The notes under the pieces were generated by a model that worked only from the letters and a program-made list of their open reading frames with translations, had not been told where the DNA came from and ran no database searches. The translations under genes and the position numbers were made by a program. From Bacteroidales bacterium UBA1756 (GTDB lineage: Bacteria; Bacteroidota; Bacteroidia; Bacteroidales; WCHB1-69): 64,000 bases of DNA. Position 1 is the stretch's first letter. The number at the start of each line of letters is the position of its first letter. Shown piece after piece: positions 1-6,815 of this stretch. Location of the stretch: positions 13,274 through 77,273 of the forward strand of contig DCHI01000031.1 of the NCBI GenBank assembly GCA_002314795.1, in the 5' to 3' direction.

Positions 1-762
1 GGGCCTGTCGGTTTTTTAGAGTTTGATATTGCCGGCGTTTTGGTGGAGGGCTACGACCAAATCCCGACGGCATACGGTAAATACAATGCTCCTTATTACG
101 CGGGACATTTAGAACGCCTCGGGTATGCGAAGGAGGTTGACTGGGTGGAATATCAAGTGAAAATCCCAGATACCATTCCGGCTGCCGTTCACCGCGTCGC
201 ACAGGTGACCGCTGAACGCCACGGATTGACACTTCTCCAGTTTGATAACAAAAAGGCACTGTTAGCATACGCAGACAAACTTTTTGCTTTGATGAATCGT
301 CAATATGCTTGCATTCACGGATTTACACAACTCACGCCGGGACAAGTCGAGGATTTGAAAAATCAGTTTCTCCCGATGTTGAATCTCAAGTTCGTTTCCA
401 TTGTCGTGGATTCGAATGATGAGCTTGTCGGTTTTGCCATTTGCCTTCCGTCCGTATCAAAAGCGTTGCAGAAGGCGCGCGGCCATCTGTTCCCGTTTGG
501 TTTCATCCACATCTTGCGTGCTCTCCGGAAAAATGATACCATTGATACACTGTTGATCGCAGTAGCGACGGAGTATCAGAACAAGGGCGTAACAGCTATG
601 ATGTTTGATCGCTTGTGGCAGCAAATGCACGACAACGGTTTCACCACCTTGGAAAGCACTCGTCAGTTGGAGAATAATCTTCACGTCCGCAACCTGTGGA
701 ATCGCTTTGGTTTCAAGTTGCATAAACGGGCACGCAGTTTCATCAAATCGGTTGAGAAATAG
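1..762 (+). CDS. GNAT-like N-acetyltransferase, C-terminal part (5' end outside window)
   Basis: The reading frame is open from base 1, so the start lies upstream of the window; 253 residues are visible. The sequence resembles the C-terminal part of large (about 370-residue) Bacteroidota proteins annotated as GNAT-fold N-acetyltransferases: the segment around DQIPTAYGKYNAPYY, then a region with VVDSNDELVGFAICLPS (beta strands of a GNAT core) and VATEYQNKGVTAMMFDRL, the acetyl-CoA-binding loop region, followed by a typical ending strand. The substrate cannot be told. It is a cytoplasmic protein with no signal peptide in the visible part. It is followed by a promoter and a separately transcribed lipoprotein gene. 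Family assignment is from recognition of the conserved blocks, not from a search. Confidence 0.75.
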   Translation, partial: GPVGFLEFDIAGVLVEGYDQIPTAYGKYNAPYYAGHLERLGYAKEVDWVEYQVKIPDTIPAAVHRVAQVTAERHGLTLLQFDNKKALLAYADKLFALMNRQYACIHGFTQLTPGQVEDLKNQFLPMLNLKFVSIVVDSNDELVGFAICLPSVSKALQKARGHLFPFGFIHILRALRKNDTIDTLLIAVATEYQNKGVTAMMFDRLWQQMHDNGFTTLESTRQLENNLHVRNLWNRFGFKLHKRARSFIKSVEK

Positions 763-816
763 GAAAAGAAGAGTGCCATTTTTATTTGAAAATGTGCGTC
801 ATTCCAAACTTATTCG

Positions 817-825
817 TATTTTTGC
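817..825 (+). promoter_or_regulatory. Bacteroidota -7 promoter element
   Basis: TATTTTTGC matches the Bacteroidota sigma factor -7 consensus TAnnTTTGC. It lies 33 bases before the start codon at 858, so the predicted leader is about 25 nt. No clear -33 TTTG box at the standard spacing. Confidence 0.6.
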
Positions 826-857
826 CGCCTTTCTAAAACAACTGACAATTATCTGAA

Positions 858-1715
858 ATGAAGATGAAAAAGTTTGTCATCTACTTGTTTGTCTGCACGT
901 TAATGGCAAGTTGCGGAAAACATAAACCTACGATTACCATCGTCCCCGATTACGCAAAGAATCATTTGGAACGCGAACATATTTACGGTAAAGTGAAAAC
1001 GATTACCGACAAAATGTATTACGTTTTTAATAAGAGTGTGGATTCGTTGACGGAGGATCGCTTGTGCGCTGTTACGGTTTATCACTATGGTTCAGATGGT
1101 TGGCTGAACGAAGTCCTCAAGTTGAGTGCGAATGGAGACACGATGTCACAACGGAAGATTTACTATGACGACCACGCTAAGATGATTCGCGACGAGTTGT
1201 ACGACAGCACGGGCGTCCGCATCGAGTATTCTTTGTATGAAAACGATAAGAACGGTTTTCGTGTCAAAGAGGAAAAATATTCCCGGGACTCACTTGTAAG
1301 AACACTCCTTTACCAAAACGATGCTTTCGGAAATCTGGTTTCGATGACGATGCAGACGGAACTGTTCAAAATGACACGAAAGTATAGCAACAACGAGGTG
1401 GGCTTGGCCGTTCGTGTGGATGAGTTTGATCCTGATGGAAAGTTATTTAAATATGTCACGATGGAATATGACAACTATGGAGACATCGTCAACCGTAACG
1501 TTTATCGTGATGATGGGCAGCTTTGTGAATACACGCATACCCAATATGCGGACAATGGTTGTCTCTTGAAAACCGTTTATGAGGACAAGTTGGCTCGGAT
1601 GAGCGAGGTTCGTGAATATTCCAATCACGATGAACAGAAAAACTGGACTAAGAACGTACGAAAAGTTGATAGCAAACCTCTTTTCGTCATTGATAGAAAA
1701 ATCATATACTATTAA
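858..1715 (+). CDS. lipoprotein with YD-like repeats
   Basis: A 285-residue predicted lipoprotein. The N-terminus has two lysines, a hydrophobic stretch and a lipobox LMASC with Cys19 as the lipidation site. The rest is built from repeated strands of the YD/RHS type (for example VKEEKYSRDSLVRTLLY, EYDNYGDIVNRNVYRDDG), about 20 residues per unit with alternating aromatic, Asp/Asn and Gly residues. Such repeats form extended beta structure in bacterial surface proteins; no toxin domain follows here. The precise role is unknown. It has its own promoter at 817-825 and is followed 18 bases later by the DUF5606 gene. A second YD-repeat protein without a signal peptide is encoded at 62121-63029. Confidence 0.75.
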   Translation: MKMKKFVIYLFVCTLMASCGKHKPTITIVPDYAKNHLEREHIYGKVKTITDKMYYVFNKSVDSLTEDRLCAVTVYHYGSDGWLNEVLKLSANGDTMSQRKIYYDDHAKMIRDELYDSTGVRIEYSLYENDKNGFRVKEEKYSRDSLVRTLLYQNDAFGNLVSMTMQTELFKMTRKYSNNEVGLAVRVDEFDPDGKLFKYVTMEYDNYGDIVNRNVYRDDGQLCEYTHTQYADNGCLLKTVYEDKLARMSEVREYSNHDEQKNWTKNVRKVDSKPLFVIDRKIIYY

Positions 1716-1733
1716 CCAAACCAATTAAGAAAA

Positions 1734-2159
1734 ATGGATTTAAGCAAAGTATTGTCAATTACTGGAAAAGGTGGACTTTTCCTATTAGTATCAAAAGGTA
1801 ACAATTGTTTTATCGTTGAGTCATTGACGGACAAAAAGCGTTTCCCCGCTTTCTCGCACGACGGCGTGGCCAACTTGGAAAATATCTCTATATTTACTGA
1901 AGAAGAGGATGTTACGTTGCAGTCAGTATTTCAATCTATGTACAAGAAAGAAAATGGTGGCAAGTGTACGGTCAGTATGAACGACAACAATGCTTTGAAA
2001 GCATATTTTGCTTCCGTTCTCCCGAATTATGACCGCGAACGTGTCTATGTTTCCAATATCAAGAAAGTTATCAGTTGGTATAACATCCTCGTTGACCATA
2101 AGTTGGTTGATCTCGAGGAAGCGCCTAAGGCAGAAGAAACTGCCGAAAAAGCAGAATAA
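1734..2159 (+). CDS. DUF5606 family protein
   Basis: A 141-residue cytoplasmic protein of a family restricted to Bacteroidota. The N-terminal half (about residues 1-55) carries the conserved DUF5606 block beginning DLSKVLSITGKGGLFLLVS and including KKRFPAFSHDGVANLENIS; the C-terminal tail is rich in Glu, Lys and Ala and probably disordered. Function is not known; the first half has the look of a small beta-barrel. It sits 18 bases after the YD lipoprotein gene and is followed by a strong terminator shared with the convergent nuclease gene. Confidence 0.85.
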   Translation: MDLSKVLSITGKGGLFLLVSKGNNCFIVESLTDKKRFPAFSHDGVANLENISIFTEEEDVTLQSVFQSMYKKENGGKCTVSMNDNNALKAYFASVLPNYDRERVYVSNIKKVISWYNILVDHKLVDLEEAPKAEETAEKAE

Positions 2160-2175
2160 TTGATTGTCTCTAACA

Positions 2176-2212
2176 AAAAAGTGCGGAAAATTCATCGTTT
2201 TCCGCACTTTTT
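2176..2212. terminator. bidirectional intrinsic terminator
   Basis: A perfect 15-bp inverted repeat (2176-2190 and 2198-2212, core GTGCGGAAAA/TTTTCCGCAC) with a 7-base loop, flanked by A on one side and T on the other. It lies between convergent genes ending at 2159 (+) and 2229 (-) and can serve both. Confidence 0.9.
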
Positions 2213-2228
2213 GTTTAAAGTCATTCTG

Positions 2229-4289
2229 TTAGTAAACGATGACTTTTCGAGTTTCTCTGTTCGTTTTTACGATGTAAAGACCAGGAACGAGCGATTGACT
2301 GAAGTTGTTAGTCGGCTTCGTACGTACGATTTCTCGTCCCATCGCATCGTAAATCTTTATGAAGACCGCTTCTTCACTTTGGATGATAATCCGTCCGAAT
2401 GAACTGTATATGAATACTTTGTCTGTCTGTATACTGCTGTTTTGGATGGATGTGGGAACATCCGCACAGGTGGAACTAATGGAGAAGTCCTTGATTTCCC
2501 AAGCCGGATTCTGACTTGTGGCTTGCACTTCGTATTTGAATGCTAATGTTATTGACTGACGTCCGACAAACGGGGCCAATGAGATTTCGTTTTCTTGCCA
2601 ATCCCACGTTGTAGTCGGCATATTGGGAATGGAAAGTTGCGTCCAAGAGGCGGTCGTTGGATTTCCGTTGTAGTTTTCAGAAACTAACAGTTTGCAATAC
2701 TGTGGCCAGGTGGTGCTGTTCCCGTAGCCGAGTGCGTGCGTGAAGCGGACGGTGGCTTCCGACTTGTCACTAAGGTCAAAAGTGGGGGAGACGAGCCAGT
2801 CGATGTTGGCGCCCTTGTTGCTCCCGTTAATGTAGGCACATTCGTAATTGGTGTAGCCGTACCAGTAGGCGTCACCACCCAGGTCAATGGGACGGAAGCA
2901 GCCGAAGGATTGGGCAAAACTTTCGTCAAGATGAATGGGCTGGCAGGTATCACTATGTTCGGAATGGAGCGAGAGTCCGACGAGTATGGGGTCGTGATCG
3001 GAATAACGATAGATGGTGGTGTCGCTGCTGTATTTGTAATAAAGTGAGTAGATTTCGTCCGCATTGAGGTGGTAAGGTTTTGCCCCGGTGATTTGTTCGG
3101 CAAGCGTATGGGAGGCAAAGGCGTGGTCCAAATATTGTGTCTCATTGTCAAAGCAGTAACTGTAGTCGGTCGGGGCGAAACGGGCGAGCTGGTTTTCGTA
3201 GCCCGATTCCACCAAGAAACGGAGAGGCTCTTCCATCGTTCCGCAGTTCATATCGCCGACGATGAGGACGTCTGGGTCACCGAAGTAGTTGTTTTCCAAT
3301 TCGTTGTTAAGAAACTGAGTCAAGTGTTCTGCGTTTTCCACTCGTTCACTGTTATAGTAGTGGTTTGCTTCCGTGCCGCCCGCTTTCGACTTAAAGTGGT
3401 TCATACACAGCACGAAACGTTCACCCGTCTCGATTTCTTCAAAACACTGCACTTCCTCTCTTCGGTAATTTCCGTACATATTGAAATAGGTATTTGACGC
3501 CGGCGCATACGGATGACCGAGGTGCAAAACCGGACGGATTTTGTCAGTTCGATAGACGAAACCCACTTTGATGTAACTTTCGTTGGTAACGGCATTGTCA
3601 TCGTCTGAAACAAATGCGTACGGGTATGGGGTGCTTCCGTTCAATCCGTTGACAAGGTATTCCAAAGCAGTCGGTCCCTGTTGAAGTTCCGTAAAAGCGA
3701 AAACGTCAGCGTGAATATTGGCTAAAGCTTTGATTACCTTAATGTTCTGTCTTGTAAATTCTTCATCGCTAAGAGCGCCGTAACTGTTGGAATCGGTATT
3801 CGGACAATAGTATTCAAGGTTGGCGGCGCATACGATGATGCGGGCGTCGCCCAAGTCGGGGGGCGTGGTCGGACGAATGTTGTTGGCTACAACTGGCGTC
3901 CCATCAATGCGGATGTTGAAGGAATCGGTTACTGTTGCGGTAAGTCCGGTAATGGTGGCCCCGAGACGGATGGTGTCAGCGCGAAGAGAGTAGCAACGGG
4001 CCGAAAGAACGGCGGTGGCGTGGGCCGCCACGATACTGTCGTAGGTACTGCTTCCTTCCATCGCTACTTCTTCTGGCGCACGAAGCCGAGCATACGAAAG
4101 ATAGAGATACCCGCCATATTGGTTCTGGTAATGGCCGCAAACATAAAGTGTCTGATCAAAAGTCACTTCTTGTCCAATAAAATTGCCGAGGTTTTGTCCG
4201 TGAAATACGATGTCGGTTTGCGAGTGTAGCGGCTGGTAAATGAGTGCTGACAAAAGAATAAAAGTAGCAATCGTCCGAAGGGTTTTCAT
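2229..4289 (-). CDS. secreted endonuclease/exonuclease/phosphatase-family protein with T9SS sorting domain
   Basis: The start is taken at 4289 (MKTLRTIATFILLSALIYQ), which gives a good signal peptide and lies 19 bases after a promoter element; an upstream in-frame Met would start before the promoter. 686 residues. After an N-terminal beta domain (about residues 25-145), the EEP domain runs from about 148 to 440, with FTELQQG (metal-binding Glu), VGDMNC (Asp/Asn pair) and YSDHDPILVGL (catalytic His/Asp). A galactose-binding-like jelly-roll region follows (about 450-620), and the last 60 residues are a type A T9SS C-terminal sorting domain ending ...GLYIVKTNRETRKVIVY. Likely an extracellular nuclease or phosphodiesterase exported across the outer membrane; substrate not determined. 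Confidence 0.85.
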   Translation of the reverse strand: MKTLRTIATFILLSALIYQPLHSQTDIVFHGQNLGNFIGQEVTFDQTLYVCGHYQNQYGGYLYLSYARLRAPEEVAMEGSSTYDSIVAAHATAVLSARCYSLRADTIRLGATITGLTATVTDSFNIRIDGTPVVANNIRPTTPPDLGDARIIVCAANLEYYCPNTDSNSYGALSDEEFTRQNIKVIKALANIHADVFAFTELQQGPTALEYLVNGLNGSTPYPYAFVSDDDNAVTNESYIKVGFVYRTDKIRPVLHLGHPYAPASNTYFNMYGNYRREEVQCFEEIETGERFVLCMNHFKSKAGGTEANHYYNSERVENAEHLTQFLNNELENNYFGDPDVLIVGDMNCGTMEEPLRFLVESGYENQLARFAPTDYSYCFDNETQYLDHAFASHTLAEQITGAKPYHLNADEIYSLYYKYSSDTTIYRYSDHDPILVGLSLHSEHSDTCQPIHLDESFAQSFGCFRPIDLGGDAYWYGYTNYECAYINGSNKGANIDWLVSPTFDLSDKSEATVRFTHALGYGNSTTWPQYCKLLVSENYNGNPTTASWTQLSIPNMPTTTWDWQENEISLAPFVGRQSITLAFKYEVQATSQNPAWEIKDFSISSTCADVPTSIQNSSIQTDKVFIYSSFGRIIIQSEEAVFIKIYDAMGREIVRTKPTNNFSQSLVPGLYIVKTNRETRKVIVY

Positions 4290-4307
4290 ACAATTTTGAA
4301 TTAGGTT

Positions 4308-4316
4308 GCAAAAGTA
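4308..4316 (-). promoter_or_regulatory. Bacteroidota -7 promoter element
   Basis: On the minus strand reads TACTTTTGC (TAnnTTTGC). It lies 19 bases before the start codon at 4289 and settles the choice of that start for the secreted nuclease. Confidence 0.65.
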
Positions 4317-4464
4317 ATTATTATTATGTTTCGCAGAAACTCTGAAATGATTTTTCCAAAAAGTTATTGCAGAAGTGATTCTCATCACATTTATTCATTC
4401 TAATTTATTGAAAATCAAATGTAATATTTTTTTGAAAAGACAGGCCTATTTATAAATAAAAATG

Positions 4465-4473
4465 TATTTTTGC
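4465..4473 (+). promoter_or_regulatory. Bacteroidota -7 promoter element for thioredoxin
   Basis: TATTTTTGC matches TAnnTTTGC, 32 bases before the thioredoxin start at 4505. The region between this and 4316 is the divergent promoter region. Confidence 0.7.
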
Positions 4474-4504
4474 ACGCTTTTTTCACATTAAAAGTCAAAG
4501 AAAT

Positions 4505-4819
4505 ATGGCATTGGAAATCAACAGCGCAAATTTTGAACAAGTCACTCAGAGTGACAAGTTGGTTATCATTGATTTTTGGGCAACCTGGTGTGGCCCTTGC
4601 CGTGCTCTTTCTCCAATTATGGATGAGTTGGCAGAAGAATACAAAGACCAAGTCGTTATTGGAAAATGTGACACGGACGCTAACGGTGACATCGCTATGC
4701 AGTTTGGTGTACGCAACATCCCGATGCTTGTATTTCTTAAAAATGGCGAAGTCGTTGAGACGCTTGTTGGTTTGCAACGCAAAAACGACTTGGTGCGTTT
4801 GATTGACTCACTGAAATAA
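4505..4819 (+). CDS. trxA: thioredoxin
   Basis: A 104-residue classical cytoplasmic thioredoxin that reduces protein disulfides and receives electrons from thioredoxin reductase. The WCGPC active site is at about residues 28-32 within FWATWCGPC, and the cis-proline loop is present in VRNIPMLVFLKNG. There is no signal peptide, and the length is that of the single-domain family. The start ATG follows the promoter at 4465-4473. It ends 6 bases before a tRNA-Leu gene, and no terminator separates the two, so they are probably one transcript ending at the terminator at 4926-4957. Confidence 0.95.
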   Translation: MALEINSANFEQVTQSDKLVIIDFWATWCGPCRALSPIMDELAEEYKDQVVIGKCDTDANGDIAMQFGVRNIPMLVFLKNGEVVETLVGLQRKNDLVRLIDSLK

Positions 4820-4825
4820 AAGTCA

Positions 4826-4906
4826 GCCCGGGTGGCGGAATGGTAGACGCGCTCGTTTCAGGTGCGAGTGTCGAGAGACGTGCAAGTTCGACTCTTGTCC
4901 CGGGCA
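4826..4906 (+). tRNA. tRNA-Leu (anticodon CAG)
   Basis: A class II tRNA of 81 bases without encoded CCA. Acceptor stem GCCCGGG pairs with CCCGGGC (4899-4905), followed by discriminator A4906. The D-arm holds GGCGGAATGGTAGAC, typical of leucine tRNAs. The anticodon stem is CTCGT/GCGAG with loop TTCAGGT, giving anticodon CAG (codon CUG). The long variable arm is TGTC-GAGA-GACG and the T-arm GCAAG-TTCGACT-CTTGT, with one G-U pair. It directly follows trxA. Confidence 0.95.
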
Positions 4907-4925
4907 CATTCCTACTTTAAAATGG

Positions 4926-4957
4926 CCTCTAATCCTAAAAGATTAGAGGTTTTTTTA
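4926..4957 (+). terminator. intrinsic terminator after tRNA-Leu
   Basis: A 9-bp stem CCTCTAATC/GATTAGAGG (4926-4934, 4941-4949) with a 6-base loop followed by eight T residues. Confidence 0.9.
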
Positions 4958-5063
4958 TCGTCTTTGTGTGGCATTTCTATCCTTGATTTTAGGATGGATA
5001 TTCTTTTTCATAAAATTTTCAAAAAAAATATTCCTACCATTGTTTTTTTTAGAAGATATATAG

Positions 5064-5072
5064 TATCTTTGC
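5064..5072 (+). promoter_or_regulatory. Bacteroidota promoter (-7 with -33-like box)
   Basis: TATCTTTGC matches TAnnTTTGC; an ATTG at 5039-5042, 21 bases upstream, is a plausible -33 box. It lies 54 bases before the start at 5126. Confidence 0.65.
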
Positions 5073-5125
5073 AGCCGTTTTCAAAGAGTTGAAAATTCTA
5101 ACTAACAGTTTTAACAAATCTATAA

Positions 5126-5842
5126 ATGATGGATAATAATCCCGTTTCTCCTATGCAGTTGCCTGGCTCGTTCGATTGGGACAAGTTAGGTGAATTTATT
5201 GCTTCTGTTTCTGAACAAATGAAAGAAACCGACCGTCGAATGAAAGAAACTGATCGTCGAATGAAAGAAACTGACCTCCAGATGAAAGAGACCGATCGTC
5301 GAATAAAAGAAACCGATCGTGTATTTCAAGAGACGGCACGTTTTATACAACAGTCTCGTAGTGACATTGTTGAAATGAGACAAGAGTTCCGGCAGCAAAT
5401 CAGGGACATTACTACTCGTTTTCTTTCACAAAGCGGTCATATTGTTGAAGGCCTGATGGAACCCTCTGCTTGGAACTTGTTTAAAGACCTGGGATTCAAT
5501 ATCGTAGCTTGTTGGAAAGAGATGAAAGCAACGAACAAGTTAACGCAACGTCGTATGGAAGTGGATCTCTTTTACCACGATACAACTGAAGCAATTGCTG
5601 TAGAGGTTAAGATTAAGTGCGAACGGGAAGACATCGATCATTTCTTGGAGCAGATGAGCCATTTTAAAGAAGTCTTTACAAGGTACTCCGATGTGAATGT
5701 GTATGCCGCTATTGCGGCGCTTAATTATAACCGTGGTGCCGATGCATACGCCGCTGAAAAAGGACTCTTTGTTATTCACGTAACTGATAATGACGTTTTT
5801 ACGGTGGACGCTACAACCAAAGAAAACAAAATCTATTTCTGA
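5126..5842 (+). CDS. PD-(D/E)XK nuclease-like protein with heptad-repeat coiled coil
   Basis: A 238-residue protein in two parts. Residues 32-66 are five tandem 7-residue units of the form MKETDRR, continuing as a less regular coiled coil to about residue 105. The C-terminal half contains a PD-(D/E)XK-type core: the Asp of RRMEVDLFYHD and, after one beta hairpin, AVEVKIKC, giving the D...ExK arrangement, followed by a helix with HFLEQMSHFKE. Bacteroidota, Cyanobacteria and archaea carry many paralogues of this type (DUF3782-like). Whether this copy cleaves DNA is unknown; it may be a stand-alone restriction-like or repair nuclease. It has its own promoter, and its last 10 bases overlap the 3' end of ribD. 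Confidence 0.7.
   Translation: MMDNNPVSPMQLPGSFDWDKLGEFIASVSEQMKETDRRMKETDRRMKETDLQMKETDRRIKETDRVFQETARFIQQSRSDIVEMRQEFRQQIRDITTRFLSQSGHIVEGLMEPSAWNLFKDLGFNIVACWKEMKATNKLTQRRMEVDLFYHDTTEAIAVEVKIKCEREDIDHFLEQMSHFKEVFTRYSDVNVYAAIAALNYNRGADAYAAEKGLFVIHVTDNDVFTVDATTKENKIYF
5219..5323 (+). repeat. five 21-bp tandem repeats inside the nuclease-like gene
   Basis: Units start at 5219, 5240, 5261, 5282 and 5303; the consensus begins ATGAAAGAAACCGATCGTCG. Units differ mostly at silent positions, apart from the third (LQ for RR) and the last (Ile for Met, Val at the end). The period is seven codons, so a change in copy number would alter coiled-coil length and keep the frame. Confidence 0.95.
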
Positions 5843-6813
5843 TTATCTGTGTTGCGTCTCCATATTTCGACACAGTTGCCGTCAAGGTCGTACCGTTCAA
5901 CGCAGGTGGCGTCTCGTAACTCCGGTGCCCTGAGCCCCGCTCCCCACGTCTGATTCCCTGTTAGAATACGTGCCTCGTCCCAAAGATTGCTTTCTATGTA
6001 ACTGTCTATTGTCTTTCGTCCACCCTCCACAATCACAGATTGCATCGCGTCGTTGTAAAGCTGCTCTAAAGCTAATTCTGGAACGACTGGTAGATAATTA
6101 AATCCTTCTATGTTAGGAAGTTCGTCGGCGTTTCGTGCGGCTATGTACCTTGCGGGGTCCTTTCCTTGGAAAAACCGCGTCGTTAACTGCGGGCGGTCAT
6201 TGATGTACGTCCGGTAACCGACCATAATGGACTGCTCCTCACTGCGCCAGCGATGAGTCAGCACGCGGACGGCTTCGTTCGTTATCCAGTATTTCCCATT
6301 CGGATTTTTCGAGCGGTCAATGTCCATATACCCATCGGCAGTTTGCGCCCATTTGAGAATGACGTAGGGTCTTTTTTTAATGTGATAGGTGAAGAATCGT
6401 TTGTTGAGCTCGTCGCACTCTTCTATCAAAATTCCTGTAACAACTTCAATGCCAGCTTCTTTCATTTTTTGAATCCCTTTGCCATTCACTTTCTCGTTTG
6501 GGTCTGTGGAGCCAATGACGACGCGTGGAATTCGTAATTCGATAATTTTGTCAGCGCAAGGAGGTGTTTTCCCATAGTGGGAACAGGGCTCCAAACTAAC
6601 GTAAATTGTGGATTTCTTTAAAAGAGAAAGGTCTTTAACGGAACGTATGGCGTTAATCTCGGCGTGCGCTTCACCGTATTTCTGATGAAATCCTTCCCCG
6701 ATAATTTGTCCGTCACAGACAATGACGGCGCCTACCATCGGGTTGGGCTGAACGTTCCCTAAACCGTTTTTTGCTAATTCAATGCAACGTCGGATGTAGA
6801 AACTGTCTTCCAT
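5833..6813 (-). CDS. ribD: bifunctional riboflavin biosynthesis protein RibD
   Basis: A 326-residue enzyme that deaminates diaminohydroxyphosphoribosylaminopyrimidine and then reduces the ribosyl group, two steps of riboflavin synthesis. The start is taken at 6813 (MEDSFYIRRCIELA), 2 bases after the stop of the debranching gene; an earlier in-frame Met at 6891 would overlap that gene by 76 bases. The N-terminal zinc deaminase domain shows PNPMVGAVIV, the HAE motif in GEAHAEINAIR and the zinc cysteines in PCSHYGKTPPCAD. The C-terminal reductase domain contains RPYVILKWAQTADGYM and VIVEGGRKTIDSYI. Translationally close to the debranching enzyme gene upstream, although the two are not functionally related. 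The 3' end overlaps the convergent nuclease-like gene by 10 bases. Confidence 0.95.
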   Translation of the reverse strand: MEDSFYIRRCIELAKNGLGNVQPNPMVGAVIVCDGQIIGEGFHQKYGEAHAEINAIRSVKDLSLLKKSTIYVSLEPCSHYGKTPPCADKIIELRIPRVVIGSTDPNEKVNGKGIQKMKEAGIEVVTGILIEECDELNKRFFTYHIKKRPYVILKWAQTADGYMDIDRSKNPNGKYWITNEAVRVLTHRWRSEEQSIMVGYRTYINDRPQLTTRFFQGKDPARYIAARNADELPNIEGFNYLPVVPELALEQLYNDAMQSVIVEGGRKTIDSYIESNLWDEARILTGNQTWGAGLRAPELRDATCVERYDLDGNCVEIWRRNTDNQK

Positions 6814-6815
6814 CA

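Noticed and set aside
2736..3047. Open frame on the plus strand inside the secreted nuclease gene
   Set aside because: Shadow of the codon pattern of the minus-strand gene, whose domains are complete across this region; no promoter or family match.
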